From Micromonospora humi (GTDB lineage Bacteria; Actinomycetota; Actinomycetes; Mycobacteriales; Micromonosporaceae): 64,000 bases of DNA. This document shows, in pieces, positions 49,064 through 58,171 of this stretch. The position numbers were made by a program, and so were the translations under genes. Each line of letters opens with the position of its first letter. Position 1 is the first letter of the stretch. The stretch is taken from the NCBI RefSeq assembly GCF_900090105.1, contig NZ_FMDM01000017.1, forward strand, positions 62,001-126,000, in the 5' to 3' direction. A model generated the notes under the pieces. It had not been told where the DNA came from. It made no database searches and worked only from the letters and a program-made list of their open reading frames with translations.

Positions 49064-49921
49064 TCAACGTTTGACGGAAAAAATTCCTGGCGGAGGTGGG
49101 GTGGAGTCGACGGCGTCCGCGTCGTGCACCACCGGGACCCCGCCGGCGAACCGGTCCAGCTCGGCGCCGGCCACCACCCGGCCGGGGAACCAGTCGCCGG
49201 CCGCGCGCCGGGCCAGCTCCGGCACCGGCGGCTCCACCCGGGACGCCACCAGCACCAGGTTGCCGTACCGCCGGCCGCGCAGCACCGCCGCGTCACCCAC
49301 CAGGCAGGCCCGGGGCAGCACGGTACGCACGGTGGCGACCTGCCCGCGGGCGTGCCGCAGCGGCGGCCCGTCGGCCACGTTCGCCAGGTAACAGCCGTCG
49401 GGCGTCAGCACCCGGGCCACCTCGGCGGCGAACTCGACCGAGGTCAGGTGGGCCGGGGTGCGGGCGCCGGCGAAGACGTCCGCCACGATCACGTCGTACC
49501 CGCCGTCGCGGCTGGACGACAGCGTGGCCCGGGCGTCGGCCACCCGCACCCGCAGCCGGGGATCGGACGGCCAGGGCAGTTCCCGCCGGACCAGCTCCAC
49601 CAGCGCGCCGTCCACCTCGGACACCCGCTGCGTCGAGCCGGGCCGGGTGGCCTGGACGTAGCGGGGCAGGGTGAGCGCCCCGCCGCCCAGGTGCAGCACC
49701 CGCAGCGGCGTGCCGGCGGGCGCCACCAGGTCGATCGCGGCGGCCAGCCGCCGGACGTACTCGAACTCCAGGTGCGTCGGGTCGGCCAGGTCCACGTGCG
49801 ACTGCGGCGCGCCGTCCAGCAGCAGCGTCCACGAGCCGGGCCGGTCCCGGTCCGGCACCAGCTCGGCCCGGCCGGTGTCCACGTCCGCCACCAACCGGTC
49901 GGCGTCGCGCCGCCGGCCCAT
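49064..49921 (-). CDS. spermidine synthase-like SAM-dependent protein (aminopropyltransferase fold)
   Basis: 285 residues. The spermidine-synthase-type N-terminal beta domain (SWTLLLDGAPQSHVDLADPTHLEFEYVRRL) precedes a Rossmann methyltransferase-like domain with motif I VLHLGGGALTLPRY (about 75-88), acidic residues SEVDGALVELV (about 101-111) and VADARATL (about 128-134), then YDVIVADVFAG. Whether it transfers an aminopropyl or a methyl group cannot be told. ATG 49921 overlaps the nurA stop by one base, so it is the last gene of the HerA-SbcDC-NurA operon. This co-location suggests, without proving, a link to DNA-end processing. Confidence 0.8.
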   Translation of the reverse strand: MGRRRDADRLVADVDTGRAELVPDRDRPGSWTLLLDGAPQSHVDLADPTHLEFEYVRRLAAAIDLVAPAGTPLRVLHLGGGALTLPRYVQATRPGSTQRVSEVDGALVELVRRELPWPSDPRLRVRVADARATLSSSRDGGYDVIVADVFAGARTPAHLTSVEFAAEVARVLTPDGCYLANVADGPPLRHARGQVATVRTVLPRACLVGDAAVLRGRRYGNLVLVASRVEPPVPELARRAAGDWFPGRVVAGAELDRFAGGVPVVHDADAVDSTPPPPGIFSVKR

Positions 49922-50901
49922 CAGCGCCGGATCCCGCGCGCCGCCGAGGCGAGCACCCGCTGCAGCAGCCGCGCGTCGCCGAGCATCCCGCGCAGCCGGC
50001 GTTCCAGCCCGGCGATCGGCACCAGGTTCTGCGGGGCCCGCGGATCCTTGTACGGCGTGGACGCGAACCGGGGCAGCGTGACCAGCGACAGGTCGGCCAG
50101 CGCGATCGCCTCCGGCACGGTCAGCTCGGCCGAGCACTCCACCCGCACGATGCCCGCCCACGGCGCGCCGGCGGCCACCGGCAGGCGCAGATACCACGAC
50201 CAGCCGCCCCACGCCGTGCCCAGCCGGAACACCGGGCAGCGCTGACCCGGCGCCAGCCCGGTCACCACCGCGGTGAGCCGGGCGTCCAGATACTGGCTGT
50301 GCTGGGTCTTGATGTAGCCGAGCGTGCGCGGCAGGTTCCGCCGGCTGCGCAGCGGACCGTCCACCACCAGCAGGTCGCCGTCGGCGCGCACCGCGTCGGA
50401 GACGTCCACCTCCAGCGCGGTGAGCGGGCCCTGCACCGCGGCCGGCAGCTTGCTCAGCTCGCCGGTGCCGCCGACCCGGTGCACCGGGTAGCGGATCGCG
50501 CCGGCCACCACGTCCTGCGCCGACGGGCTGGCGGTGAACAGACCCCGGCCCACCCGGGCCCCGGCCAGCTCGGCGGCGCCCCGGTCCAGGTCACAGCGGA
50601 CCACCCCGGCCGCGTACGAGGCGGCGATGCCGGGGAACGAGCCGCCGTCCTCCTCGGCCGTCCAGACACTGGCGTCGATCCGGCGTACCCCGTCGACGAG
50701 CAGCACCACGTCCGGCGCCCGCACCCCCGGGCGGACGTCGATCGCCCGCCAGTCGGTGACCGGCAGCTCGACGTCGGCCTCCACCTGGGCGCTGCTCGGC
50801 GCCGCCGGCCCGGCCCCGCCCGCGGCCTCGAACGACGCCCCGTACGCCGGATCCCACGAGTCGACGAAGAACCGGGCGCCGGCCCGGGTCGGCCCGGTCA
50901 C
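49921..50901 (-). CDS. nurA: NurA-like 5'-3' nuclease (DNA double-strand break repair)
   Basis: 326 residues. Asp70 in DVVLLVDGVRR and Asp181 in LLVVDGPLRSRR fit the NurA metal-binding acidic residues, and GYIKTQHSQYLD (about 195-206) is the characteristic NurA lysine-containing motif. The fold is RNase H-like. NurA works with the HerA translocase to resect 5' strands at breaks. Starts GTG 50901 or GTG 50928 are both possible. It overlaps the last gene of the operon by one base and is 31 bp from sbcC. Similarity is inferred from motifs; confirmation needs a structure or profile search. Confidence 0.8.
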   Translation of the reverse strand: MTGPTRAGARFFVDSWDPAYGASFEAAGGAGPAAPSSAQVEADVELPVTDWRAIDVRPGVRAPDVVLLVDGVRRIDASVWTAEEDGGSFPGIAASYAAGVVRCDLDRGAAELAGARVGRGLFTASPSAQDVVAGAIRYPVHRVGGTGELSKLPAAVQGPLTALEVDVSDAVRADGDLLVVDGPLRSRRNLPRTLGYIKTQHSQYLDARLTAVVTGLAPGQRCPVFRLGTAWGGWSWYLRLPVAAGAPWAGIVRVECSAELTVPEAIALADLSLVTLPRFASTPYKDPRAPQNLVPIAGLERRLRGMLGDARLLQRVLASAARGIRR

Positions 50902-50932
50902 GCGGCGCCCGGCCGCGCGCCGTCGCACGCCC

Positions 50933-53407
50933 TCACAGGCCGGTCCGCTCGATGCGGGCCGTGCGGGCGTCCTTGCGGACCTCGAAGCGGACCGGGATCC
51001 GCTCGGCCAGCGCCGGCACGTGGGTGACCACGCCGACCATCCGGTCGCCCCGGGCGGCCAGGTTCTCCAGCGTCGCCGCGACCGTGTCCAGCGTCGCCGC
51101 GTCAAGCGTGCCGAAGCCCTCGTCCAGCACGATCGACTCCAGGCTCGCCGCGCTCGTCGACATGCCGGCCAGCTGTTCCGACAGCGCCAGCGCCAGGGCC
51201 AGCGACGCCTGGAACGTCTCCCCGCCGGACAGTGTCCGCACCCCGCGCCGCAGCCCCGCGTCGTGGTGGTCGACGACGAAGAACTCACCCTTGTCGTGGA
51301 CCAGGTCGTACTGGCCGCCGGACAGCTCCCGCAGGATCCGCGACGCGCCGTCGACCAGCAGGTCCAGCGCCTCGGTCAGCAGCCAGCGCTCGAAGTTGTT
51401 GGCGCGCAGGTGCCCGGCGAGCGCGCGGGCCACCCGGGCCTCGCGCTCGTGGCCGACCCGCTGCTCGCGCAGCCCGGCCGCCTGCTCCCGGCGCTCGGTG
51501 AGCCGGCGCAGCTCCGCCTCGGCCCGCTCGACCGCCACCGCGACGTCGCGCAGCGGGTCGGCCGGCGCGTCCAGCCCGACGGCGGCGAACGACGCGGCGA
51601 TCCGGTCGGCCACCCCGGCCGCCGCCCGCTGGGCCGCGTCGACCGAGTCGGCCAGCCCGCCCCGGTCGGCCCGTCGCCGGTCGGCCTGCTCGCCCGCCCA
51701 GCCGGCCAGCGCCGCCCAGGCCCCGGCCACGTCGTCGCGGTCGGCGGCCGGCGGACCGAAGCGGGCCAACCCGTCGCGAACCGCGTCGAACTCGCGCCAG
51801 GCGCGGCGCAGCCGGTCCTGCGCGCCGTCGAGCGTGCCGCGGGCCCGCCGGGCGGCCTCCCGGCCGGCCCGGACCGCGCCGGCCGCCTCGTCCAGCGCGG
51901 CCCGGAGCCGGGCGTGCTCGGCCAGCGACAGGCGCAGCGCGTCCGCGGCCGGGGCGTCGGCGAGCTGCGCGTCCAGCTCGGCCAGCCGCGCGGCCAGCCC
52001 GTCGTGCTCGGCCCGCACCCGCAGCAGCACCCGGTCCAGGTCACGGGCGGCGGCGTCGTGCTCGCTCACCACCCGCTTGGCGGTTTCGCTGGCCGCGCGC
52101 GCCGCCTTGCCGGCCGCGATCGCCCGGCTCACCGCCGAGCCCTTCGGCATCGCCGGCACGGCGGCGACCACCTGCTCGCAGACCGGGCAGGGCGCGCCGC
52201 CGACCAGGTGCGCCCGCAGCGCCACCGCCTGGTCGGCCGCCTTGGCCTCCTCGTGCGCCCGGAACGCCGCCTCCAGCTCGACCTCGGCCCGCTCGGCGGC
52301 GGCCCGCGCGGCCGCCAGCGCCGCGACCGCCGCGTCGTGTTCCGCGCCCGCCGCGTCGACCGCCGCGCGGACCGTGGCCGCCTCGCCGGTCAGCCGCTCC
52401 CGGTCGGCGTACGCCCGCAGCTGCACCCGCAGCGCGCTCTCGTCGCCGGCGGCGGCCAGCTCACCGCGGAGCTTCTCCTCCCGCTCCTCGGCCAGCCCCA
52501 CCGCCGCGGTCGCCTCGTCGGCGGCCACCCGGGCGGCGGTCACCGCGCGGGCCAGCTCCGCCGTGCCGTCCGGCGACCGGACCCCGGCCAGCACCCCCAG
52601 CTCGGCGTCGAGGGCGGCCAGCGCCGCCGCCCGCTCACCCGCCGTGGCCCGGGCCAGCTCCAGCTCCGGTACGGCCGACGCGACCGCGCCGGCCAGCTCC
52701 CGCACCGCGTCGACCCGGCGCTGGGCGTCGATCAGGGTCGCGTCGTCGACGTCGGCGAGGCCGCCGAGCACCTTGTCGACCGTCTCCAGCTTCGCCTCGG
52801 CCTGCCCGGCGCGCTCGACCGCCTTCTTCTGCACTCCCTCGTAGACGCCCAGCCCGAGCAGGTTGACCAGGATCTGCTGTCGGGTCGCCGGCTTGGCGTG
52901 CAGGAAGTCGGCGAACTGCCCCTGTGGCAGCACCACGCAGGAGGTGAACTGCTCGTAGGGCAGCCCGACCGCGTCGAGCACCGCCTGTTCCATCTCGGCC
53001 GGCGTGCCGGCCACCACGTCGCCCAGGTCGTCCGGGCTGAGCCCGGTGTCGAGCTTGGTGACGTCGAACCCCTGCGGCATGAGCTGGAGCCCGGCGTTGG
53101 CCGTCTTGACCGTGCCCCGGCCGTCGCGGCGCACCACCCGGGTGGCGACGTAGCGGTCACCGGCGGACTCGAAGACCAGCCGGACCCGGGCCTCGGTGGC
53201 CGACGGCGCCAGCGCGTTGGCCAGGCCCCGCGCGCCGCCCCAGCGCGGCACCGTGCCGTAGAGCGCGAAGCAGATCGCGTCCAGCACCGTCGACTTGCCC
53301 GAACCGGTCGGCCCGACCAGCGCGAAGAAGTCGGCGTCGGTGAAGTCGACGGTGGTCTCCTCGCGGAAGACGGTGAAGCCGGCCATGTCCAGCCGCATCG
53401 GCCGCAT
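50933..53407 (-). CDS. sbcC: SbcC (Rad50-like) SMC-type ATPase
   Basis: 824 residues. Walker A GPTGSGKST (about 32-39); PQGQFADFLHAKPATRQQIL (about 161-180); long coiled coils from about 200 to 700 with the zinc hook CPVC at 407-410; signature LSGGETFQASLALALALS (from 726); Walker B IVLDEGFGTLD (about 764-774); switch His in VVTHVPAL. It clamps DNA ends with SbcD. Shorter than E. coli SbcC (about 1050), normal for actinobacteria. ATG 53407 overlaps the SbcD stop by one base. Confidence 0.94.
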   Translation of the reverse strand: MRPMRLDMAGFTVFREETTVDFTDADFFALVGPTGSGKSTVLDAICFALYGTVPRWGGARGLANALAPSATEARVRLVFESAGDRYVATRVVRRDGRGTVKTANAGLQLMPQGFDVTKLDTGLSPDDLGDVVAGTPAEMEQAVLDAVGLPYEQFTSCVVLPQGQFADFLHAKPATRQQILVNLLGLGVYEGVQKKAVERAGQAEAKLETVDKVLGGLADVDDATLIDAQRRVDAVRELAGAVASAVPELELARATAGERAAALAALDAELGVLAGVRSPDGTAELARAVTAARVAADEATAAVGLAEEREEKLRGELAAAGDESALRVQLRAYADRERLTGEAATVRAAVDAAGAEHDAAVAALAAARAAAERAEVELEAAFRAHEEAKAADQAVALRAHLVGGAPCPVCEQVVAAVPAMPKGSAVSRAIAAGKAARAASETAKRVVSEHDAAARDLDRVLLRVRAEHDGLAARLAELDAQLADAPAADALRLSLAEHARLRAALDEAAGAVRAGREAARRARGTLDGAQDRLRRAWREFDAVRDGLARFGPPAADRDDVAGAWAALAGWAGEQADRRRADRGGLADSVDAAQRAAAGVADRIAASFAAVGLDAPADPLRDVAVAVERAEAELRRLTERREQAAGLREQRVGHEREARVARALAGHLRANNFERWLLTEALDLLVDGASRILRELSGGQYDLVHDKGEFFVVDHHDAGLRRGVRTLSGGETFQASLALALALSEQLAGMSTSAASLESIVLDEGFGTLDAATLDTVAATLENLAARGDRMVGVVTHVPALAERIPVRFEVRKDARTARIERTGL

Positions 53408-54555
53408 CAGTGCTCCACCTCCTCGAGCAGCTCGTCGAAGAGCTCCCGGACGCCGTCGTCGGCGTGCCCACGGCTGCCCAGGTAGTCGGCGAACAACTCG
53501 CGCGGGGACCGACCGGCCCGCTGGGCGGTGCGGGTGCCGCTGCCCGGCGCCGGCATCAGCTCCGGGTCGATCCGGATCTCCAGCGCCCGGGGGAGCAGCT
53601 CCTGGACCTCCTCGCGCAGCCCGGCCCGGGGCTGCTCCCGGACGAAGACCCGCAGCCACCCGTCGGGCGGCTCGACGTCGGCGAGCTGGGCCAGCGTGCC
53701 CCGCACGGTGCGCAACGGGACCGCGCCGGGCACCGGCACCTCCCGGACCCGTGCGGCGGTGGTCGCGGTGACCTCCACGATCGTCACCGAGCCGACGTTC
53801 TCCTGCTCGCCGAAGTCGACCGCCAGCGGGCTGCCGCTGTAGCGGATCGGGCAGGGGCCGATCACCCGCTGGGAACGGTGCAGGTGGCCCAGCGCCACGT
53901 AGTGCGCGTTGCCCGGGAAGACGGTGGCCGGCACCGCGTAGCCGAGCACCGTGTGCGCCTCCCGCTCCCCGCCGCCGGTGCTCGCCCCGACCACGGTGAG
54001 GTGGGCGGTGACCAGGTGCACCCGGTCCGGCTCGGTGAACCCCTCGGCCAGCTTGTCGAGCACCCGGCCGAGGTGGTCGGCGTAGGTCTGGTTGGCCTCG
54101 GCCGGGGTCAGCGCGTACATCTCCACCGCGCGGACGGCGTAGCGCTGGGACAGGAACGGCAGCGCGGCCACCTGCCAGCGCTCGCCGTCGCGGGTCACCC
54201 CGTCGATCACGTGCTCCGCCGGGCTCTCCCGCACGCTGCCGCGCAGCGTGATGCCGGCCGCGTCGGCCCACGGGCGCAGTGCGTCCAGCGCCGCGCCGTT
54301 GTCGTGGTTGCCGCCGATCGCCACCACGTCGGCGCCGGTGCGGCGCAGCGCGGTCAGTGCCCGGGTGACCAGCCGGGTCGCCTCCGGGGTGGGCGCGGCG
54401 GTGTCGTAGAGGTCACCGGCGACGAGCACCAGGTCGGGCCGCTCCGCGCGGGCGATGTCGATCACCTGGGCGAGGACCTGCGTGTGCTCCTCGGCCCGGG
54501 ACTGCCCCTTGAGGACCTTGCCGACGTGCCAGTCGGAGGTGTGCAGGATCTTCAT
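53407..54555 (-). CDS. sbcD: SbcD (Mre11-like) nuclease
   Basis: 382 residues. Calcineurin-type metal motifs: Asp8/His10 in HTSDWHVG, VAGDLYDTAAP, GGNHDNGAAL, VTAHLT and ALGHLHRSQ; capping-domain and C-terminal helices follow (ELFADYLGSRG, FDELLEEVEH). It is a 3'-5' exonuclease and hairpin endonuclease with SbcC. ATG 54555 lies 12 bp after the HerA stop. Length agrees with actinobacterial SbcD. Confidence 0.94.
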   Translation of the reverse strand: MKILHTSDWHVGKVLKGQSRAEEHTQVLAQVIDIARAERPDLVLVAGDLYDTAAPTPEATRLVTRALTALRRTGADVVAIGGNHDNGAALDALRPWADAAGITLRGSVRESPAEHVIDGVTRDGERWQVAALPFLSQRYAVRAVEMYALTPAEANQTYADHLGRVLDKLAEGFTEPDRVHLVTAHLTVVGASTGGGEREAHTVLGYAVPATVFPGNAHYVALGHLHRSQRVIGPCPIRYSGSPLAVDFGEQENVGSVTIVEVTATTAARVREVPVPGAVPLRTVRGTLAQLADVEPPDGWLRVFVREQPRAGLREEVQELLPRALEIRIDPELMPAPGSGTRTAQRAGRSPRELFADYLGSRGHADDGVRELFDELLEEVEH

Positions 54556-54567
54556 GGTGGGTGCCGC

Positions 54568-56316
54568 CTAGAACGGGATGTCGTCGTCGGACGAGCCGGA
54601 GCCGACCACCGCGAACGGGTCGGCGGACTGCGTGATCGACCGTAGCGTCTCCGACGGCGGGCGGCCGGCCTCGGAGACCCGGGTCGCCCACGCCGGGAAC
54701 GGGAACTCCAGGCAGAGCGGCACCGGGATGTCGGGCTGGTTGACGAACATGGTGCCCGGCTTGGCCAGCAGCGCCCGCTGCCGCTGCGCGGGCGGGAGGA
54801 AGCCGTATTCCGGGCGGGACGCCTCGGCCGGGTCGAGCCGGCCGACCACCCGGATCGCCGAGTTGGTGACGATCCGCCGTTCCACCTCGCTCGCGGTCTG
54901 CTGCGCGCCGACCAGGATCACGCCCAACGAGCGGCCCCGCTCGGCGATGTCGAGCAGCACCTCCTTGATCGGGGAGGAGCCCTCGCGCGGGGCGTACTTG
55001 TTCAGCTCGTCGAGCACGACGAAGAGCAACGGCTTGGCGGTGCCGGCCTTCTCCTTGCGCTCGAACTCGCTCTTCAGCGTCACGCCGACCACGAAGCGCT
55101 GCGCGCGGTCCGGCAGGTTGTGCAGGTCGACCACGGTGACCTGGGCGCTCTCCGCGGTGTTGATGGAGTGCGGCCGTCGCTCGGCCAGGTCGCCGCGGAT
55201 CAGCCGGCCCAGGTCCTTCTTGCTGCCGATGAGCCGGCGGGCGAACGCGTTGACCGTGCCCAGCCCGACCGCGCTGCCGGCCCACTCGCCCCGGGTCTCG
55301 TCGTCGTTGAGTCGCTCGACGACGTGGTCGACCAGGTCGGCGTAGGAGCCCAGGCGGACGCCGTCGATGCTCACCCCGCCGTCGGCGGGCTGGGCGTAGC
55401 GGGCCAGGTGGGCGGCGACCGAGTGGACCACCATCGTGTACTGCTGGCGCTCGTCGTCGGCGTCGGCGAAGACGTAGGGCAGCAGGCGGTCGGCGCAGAA
55501 CTCGGTGAGCGTCCAGTAGAAGCTGTCGACGCCGGTCAGCCGGCTGCTCACGTCGGGCGTGCCGGACGAGTCGCCGACCCGGGGCGGGGCGTGGACCCGC
55601 ACGTCGGGGAACGCGCCGGCGTCGAGACCGAGCTTCGCGTAGGCCGCCCGGGTCGGGTCGTCGAGCCGGCTGTTGGGGTGGTCGAGGAAGAGCAGGTCCT
55701 CGCCCTTGACGTTGAAGATCAGCGCCTTGGCGTTGACGGCGTCGCCACCGAGCACCCCGGAGCGGAACACCGAGTAGAGCAGGAAGGTGGCGAAGCTGGT
55801 CTTGGTGGCGACGCCGGAGATGCCGGAGATGGAGACGTGCGCGCCGCGGGTGCCGTCGAGGAAGTCGGCGTTGAGGTAGACCGGCACCCCGTCGCGGCCC
55901 ATCCCCATCGGGATCCGCCGCTCCATCCGGTCGAAGTGCAGGGCCCGGGCCCGGGCGTCGCCCTCGGCCCGGTGCACCACCGCGCCCGGGGTCGGCGGGA
56001 CGTAGAACTCCGGGTCGACCCGGGTGGTGGTGATCTCGGCGGCCTCCTGCACCTGCGCCGGCAGCGTGCCGTCGGCGATGGCGAAGACGTCGGAGTCGAA
56101 CTGCGCCCCCTCGTGCCGGGCCCGCACCTGGGTCACCACGCCGGCGATGGTCACCGGCTCGCGTTCGGGCAGCTCGCGCCGGGTCACCACCACGTCGTCG
56201 AGTTGCAGGTAGCTCCCCGGGGCGACGGCGGTCCAGAAGGTGAGCGGGGTGGCGTCGGCGGTGCCGAGCACCCGGCCCACACCCTCGCCGGGCCCGTCGA
56301 GCTGGTCGTCGGTCAT
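54568..56316 (-). CDS. herA: HerA-like DNA translocase ATPase
   Basis: 582 residues, a HerA/FtsK-type motor. An N-terminal barrel (HAS-like, about 35-130) precedes the ATPase. The P-loop reads GISGVATKTS (about 165-174): the lysine and threonine/serine are present, but the usual glycine just before lysine is threonine. Walker B LFVVLDELNK (about 431-440) has Asp436-Glu437; sensor-type VGAQQTASEVERRIVTNSAIRVVGRL (about 469-494) holds candidate arginine fingers. HerA pumps DNA to NurA. First gene of the operon. ATG 56316 is the only good start. Unusual for a bacterium to pair it with SbcCD. Confidence 0.82.
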   Translation of the reverse strand: MTDDQLDGPGEGVGRVLGTADATPLTFWTAVAPGSYLQLDDVVVTRRELPEREPVTIAGVVTQVRARHEGAQFDSDVFAIADGTLPAQVQEAAEITTTRVDPEFYVPPTPGAVVHRAEGDARARALHFDRMERRIPMGMGRDGVPVYLNADFLDGTRGAHVSISGISGVATKTSFATFLLYSVFRSGVLGGDAVNAKALIFNVKGEDLLFLDHPNSRLDDPTRAAYAKLGLDAGAFPDVRVHAPPRVGDSSGTPDVSSRLTGVDSFYWTLTEFCADRLLPYVFADADDERQQYTMVVHSVAAHLARYAQPADGGVSIDGVRLGSYADLVDHVVERLNDDETRGEWAGSAVGLGTVNAFARRLIGSKKDLGRLIRGDLAERRPHSINTAESAQVTVVDLHNLPDRAQRFVVGVTLKSEFERKEKAGTAKPLLFVVLDELNKYAPREGSSPIKEVLLDIAERGRSLGVILVGAQQTASEVERRIVTNSAIRVVGRLDPAEASRPEYGFLPPAQRQRALLAKPGTMFVNQPDIPVPLCLEFPFPAWATRVSEAGRPPSETLRSITQSADPFAVVGSGSSDDDIPF

Positions 56317-56536
56317 CGGCGGTCTCCGGTCGGCTGGTCGTTCCGGTCACGGCGCACGTCCTGCATCCTGCCCGAGGGATGCGACAGGTTGCCACGCGAC
56401 GCGTCGGACGCCACGTCGGCGCGTCCCGGCCGGTCGCCGGGTGGATCCGGTCGGCCACGGTGCGTGCGATTCCGCCTCGTCGTGCCGCTCGGCGCGGGAT
56501 CCTGCAGAGAGGCCGGACAGAGCGGGGGAGAGGGAC

Positions 56537-58171
56537 GTGGCGTCGACGCGGGGCCGGCTGATCGGGTTGTTCGCCCTCGCCGCGGCCCTGCCGGCGGTCG
56601 AGGAGGCGGTGCTGGTCGCCGCCCGGTTCCACGCCGCGCAGGGGCTCGCGCCGCAGGTCACCGCCGTCTGGCCGTACGACTCGTACCACGACATGCGGTG
56701 GCTGCTGGTCTACCACGACTCGTGGGGGAGCTTCGGGCTCGGTCTGCTCGCGCTGATCGTGATCCGCGCCCTGCTCTCCGCGCTGCTGACCTGGTTGGCC
56801 TGGCCGGCCGGGGAGGCCCGGCCGTCGCGGCGTTGGCTGCTGCGACGCAACCTGGAGGTGGCCGTGGTGGCCGCGCTCGTGGTCTCGCCGTGGGCCGCGC
56901 TCTCCGTCGCCTTCTCCGCGGTGGCCCTGTCCTGGTATCTGTTCGCCTCGCTGGGGCCGTTGGTGGTGACCGCGCCGTTCCTGGCCCGCGCCGGGGTGGT
57001 GGACCGGTGGTGGCGCGGGCTGCCCACGATCGAGCTGCTCGGCTGGTCGACGCTGAACTTCGTGGTGCTCACCCTGGCCGGCGCGCTGATCTCCAGCGCT
57101 CCCGGTTGGTGGGGGGTGCCGGTCGCCGCGTTCGCCGGGACGGTGAACGGCGTGCTCTGGCTGCGCACCGTGGCCGCCGCGGTGCTGCCCGTCCGGGTCC
57201 GGCTGCCCCGCGTCCCGGCCGCGCCGATCGTGATCGCCCTGGCCGTGGTCGGCGCGATCTGGGCCGAGTCGTTCATCGGGGTGGCGGCCGGGGGGCAGGA
57301 CGGGCCGTGGCGTCCGCCGGTCGTGACCCAGCGGCTACCGGCTGAGGTACGCGAGGCGGTCATCGTGCTCGGCGGCCACGACTCGCGCTGGCAGGGCACC
57401 CCGCCCGCCGATCCCCGGGTGGAGCGGTTCTCCTACCGTGGGCTGGACCGCAGGGGCCGCCCGCTGCCGTACGAGCCGGAGGCGACCCACCAGTCGCTGG
57501 ACACCAGCGCCGGGTTGCTCGCCGCGCAGGTCGAGGCGCTGCACCGGCGGACGGGACGGCCGATCGCGTTGGTCGGGCAGAGCGAGGGCGCGATGGTGGC
57601 CCGGGCCTTCCTGGACAAGTTGCCGCGCGGGCCGGTGACCGCGGTGGTGCTGTTCAGCCCGCTGGTGCAGGCCGGCCGTACCTACTATCCGCCCCCGGGG
57701 TACGAGGGTTGGGGCGTGGCCACCGGCTGGCAGCTGCGGGCGCTGTTCTGGCTGGCCAACCTGCCGCGCCCGGTCAAGGACCACCCGGACGAGGCGTTCG
57801 TCCGGTCGATGTTGGTGGACGCCGCGTTCTATCGGAACCGCACGCTCTGCCCGGTGCCGGGGGTCCGGATCATCGCCTTCCTGCCCACGGTGAGCGCGGC
57901 CGAGGCGCCGCCCGGCGAGTACACCCACGTGCCGGTCTACCAGATGCCCGCGTTGCACGGCGGGCTGATCGGCAACCGGGCCGTCCAGGACCAGGTGATC
58001 CGGTTCCTGGAGGGCGCGCCGGTCGACCAGCCACGGCGCGAGTACGACCTGCTCCAGCGGCTCGGCTCGGCGTGGCAGGCGCCGTCGCTGCTGTTGTCGC
58101 AGAACCCGGTCTGGTCGGCCAGCCGGGAGGGTGACCCGGCGCGTACCGGCAGGGTCTGCCAGCCGCGCTGA
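56537..58171 (+). CDS. membrane protein with extracytoplasmic alpha/beta-hydrolase domain
   Basis: 544 residues. N-terminal half: about six to eight membrane helices (for example LIGLFALAAALPAVEEAVLVAA, LGLLALIVIRALLSALLTWLAW, VAVVAALVVSPWAALSVAFSAVALSWY). The C-terminal half (about 270-500) is alpha/beta-hydrolase-like with IVLGGHDS, IALVGQSEGAMVARAFL (nucleophile serine) and PALHGGLIGNRAVQDQV. The serine and a histidine are present; the acid is unclear. GTG 56537 has GGGGGAGAGGGA upstream. Divergent from herA across 220 bp. Substrate unknown. Confidence 0.75.
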   Translation: MASTRGRLIGLFALAAALPAVEEAVLVAARFHAAQGLAPQVTAVWPYDSYHDMRWLLVYHDSWGSFGLGLLALIVIRALLSALLTWLAWPAGEARPSRRWLLRRNLEVAVVAALVVSPWAALSVAFSAVALSWYLFASLGPLVVTAPFLARAGVVDRWWRGLPTIELLGWSTLNFVVLTLAGALISSAPGWWGVPVAAFAGTVNGVLWLRTVAAAVLPVRVRLPRVPAAPIVIALAVVGAIWAESFIGVAAGGQDGPWRPPVVTQRLPAEVREAVIVLGGHDSRWQGTPPADPRVERFSYRGLDRRGRPLPYEPEATHQSLDTSAGLLAAQVEALHRRTGRPIALVGQSEGAMVARAFLDKLPRGPVTAVVLFSPLVQAGRTYYPPPGYEGWGVATGWQLRALFWLANLPRPVKDHPDEAFVRSMLVDAAFYRNRTLCPVPGVRIIAFLPTVSAAEAPPGEYTHVPVYQMPALHGGLIGNRAVQDQVIRFLEGAPVDQPRREYDLLQRLGSAWQAPSLLLSQNPVWSASREGDPARTGRVCQPR

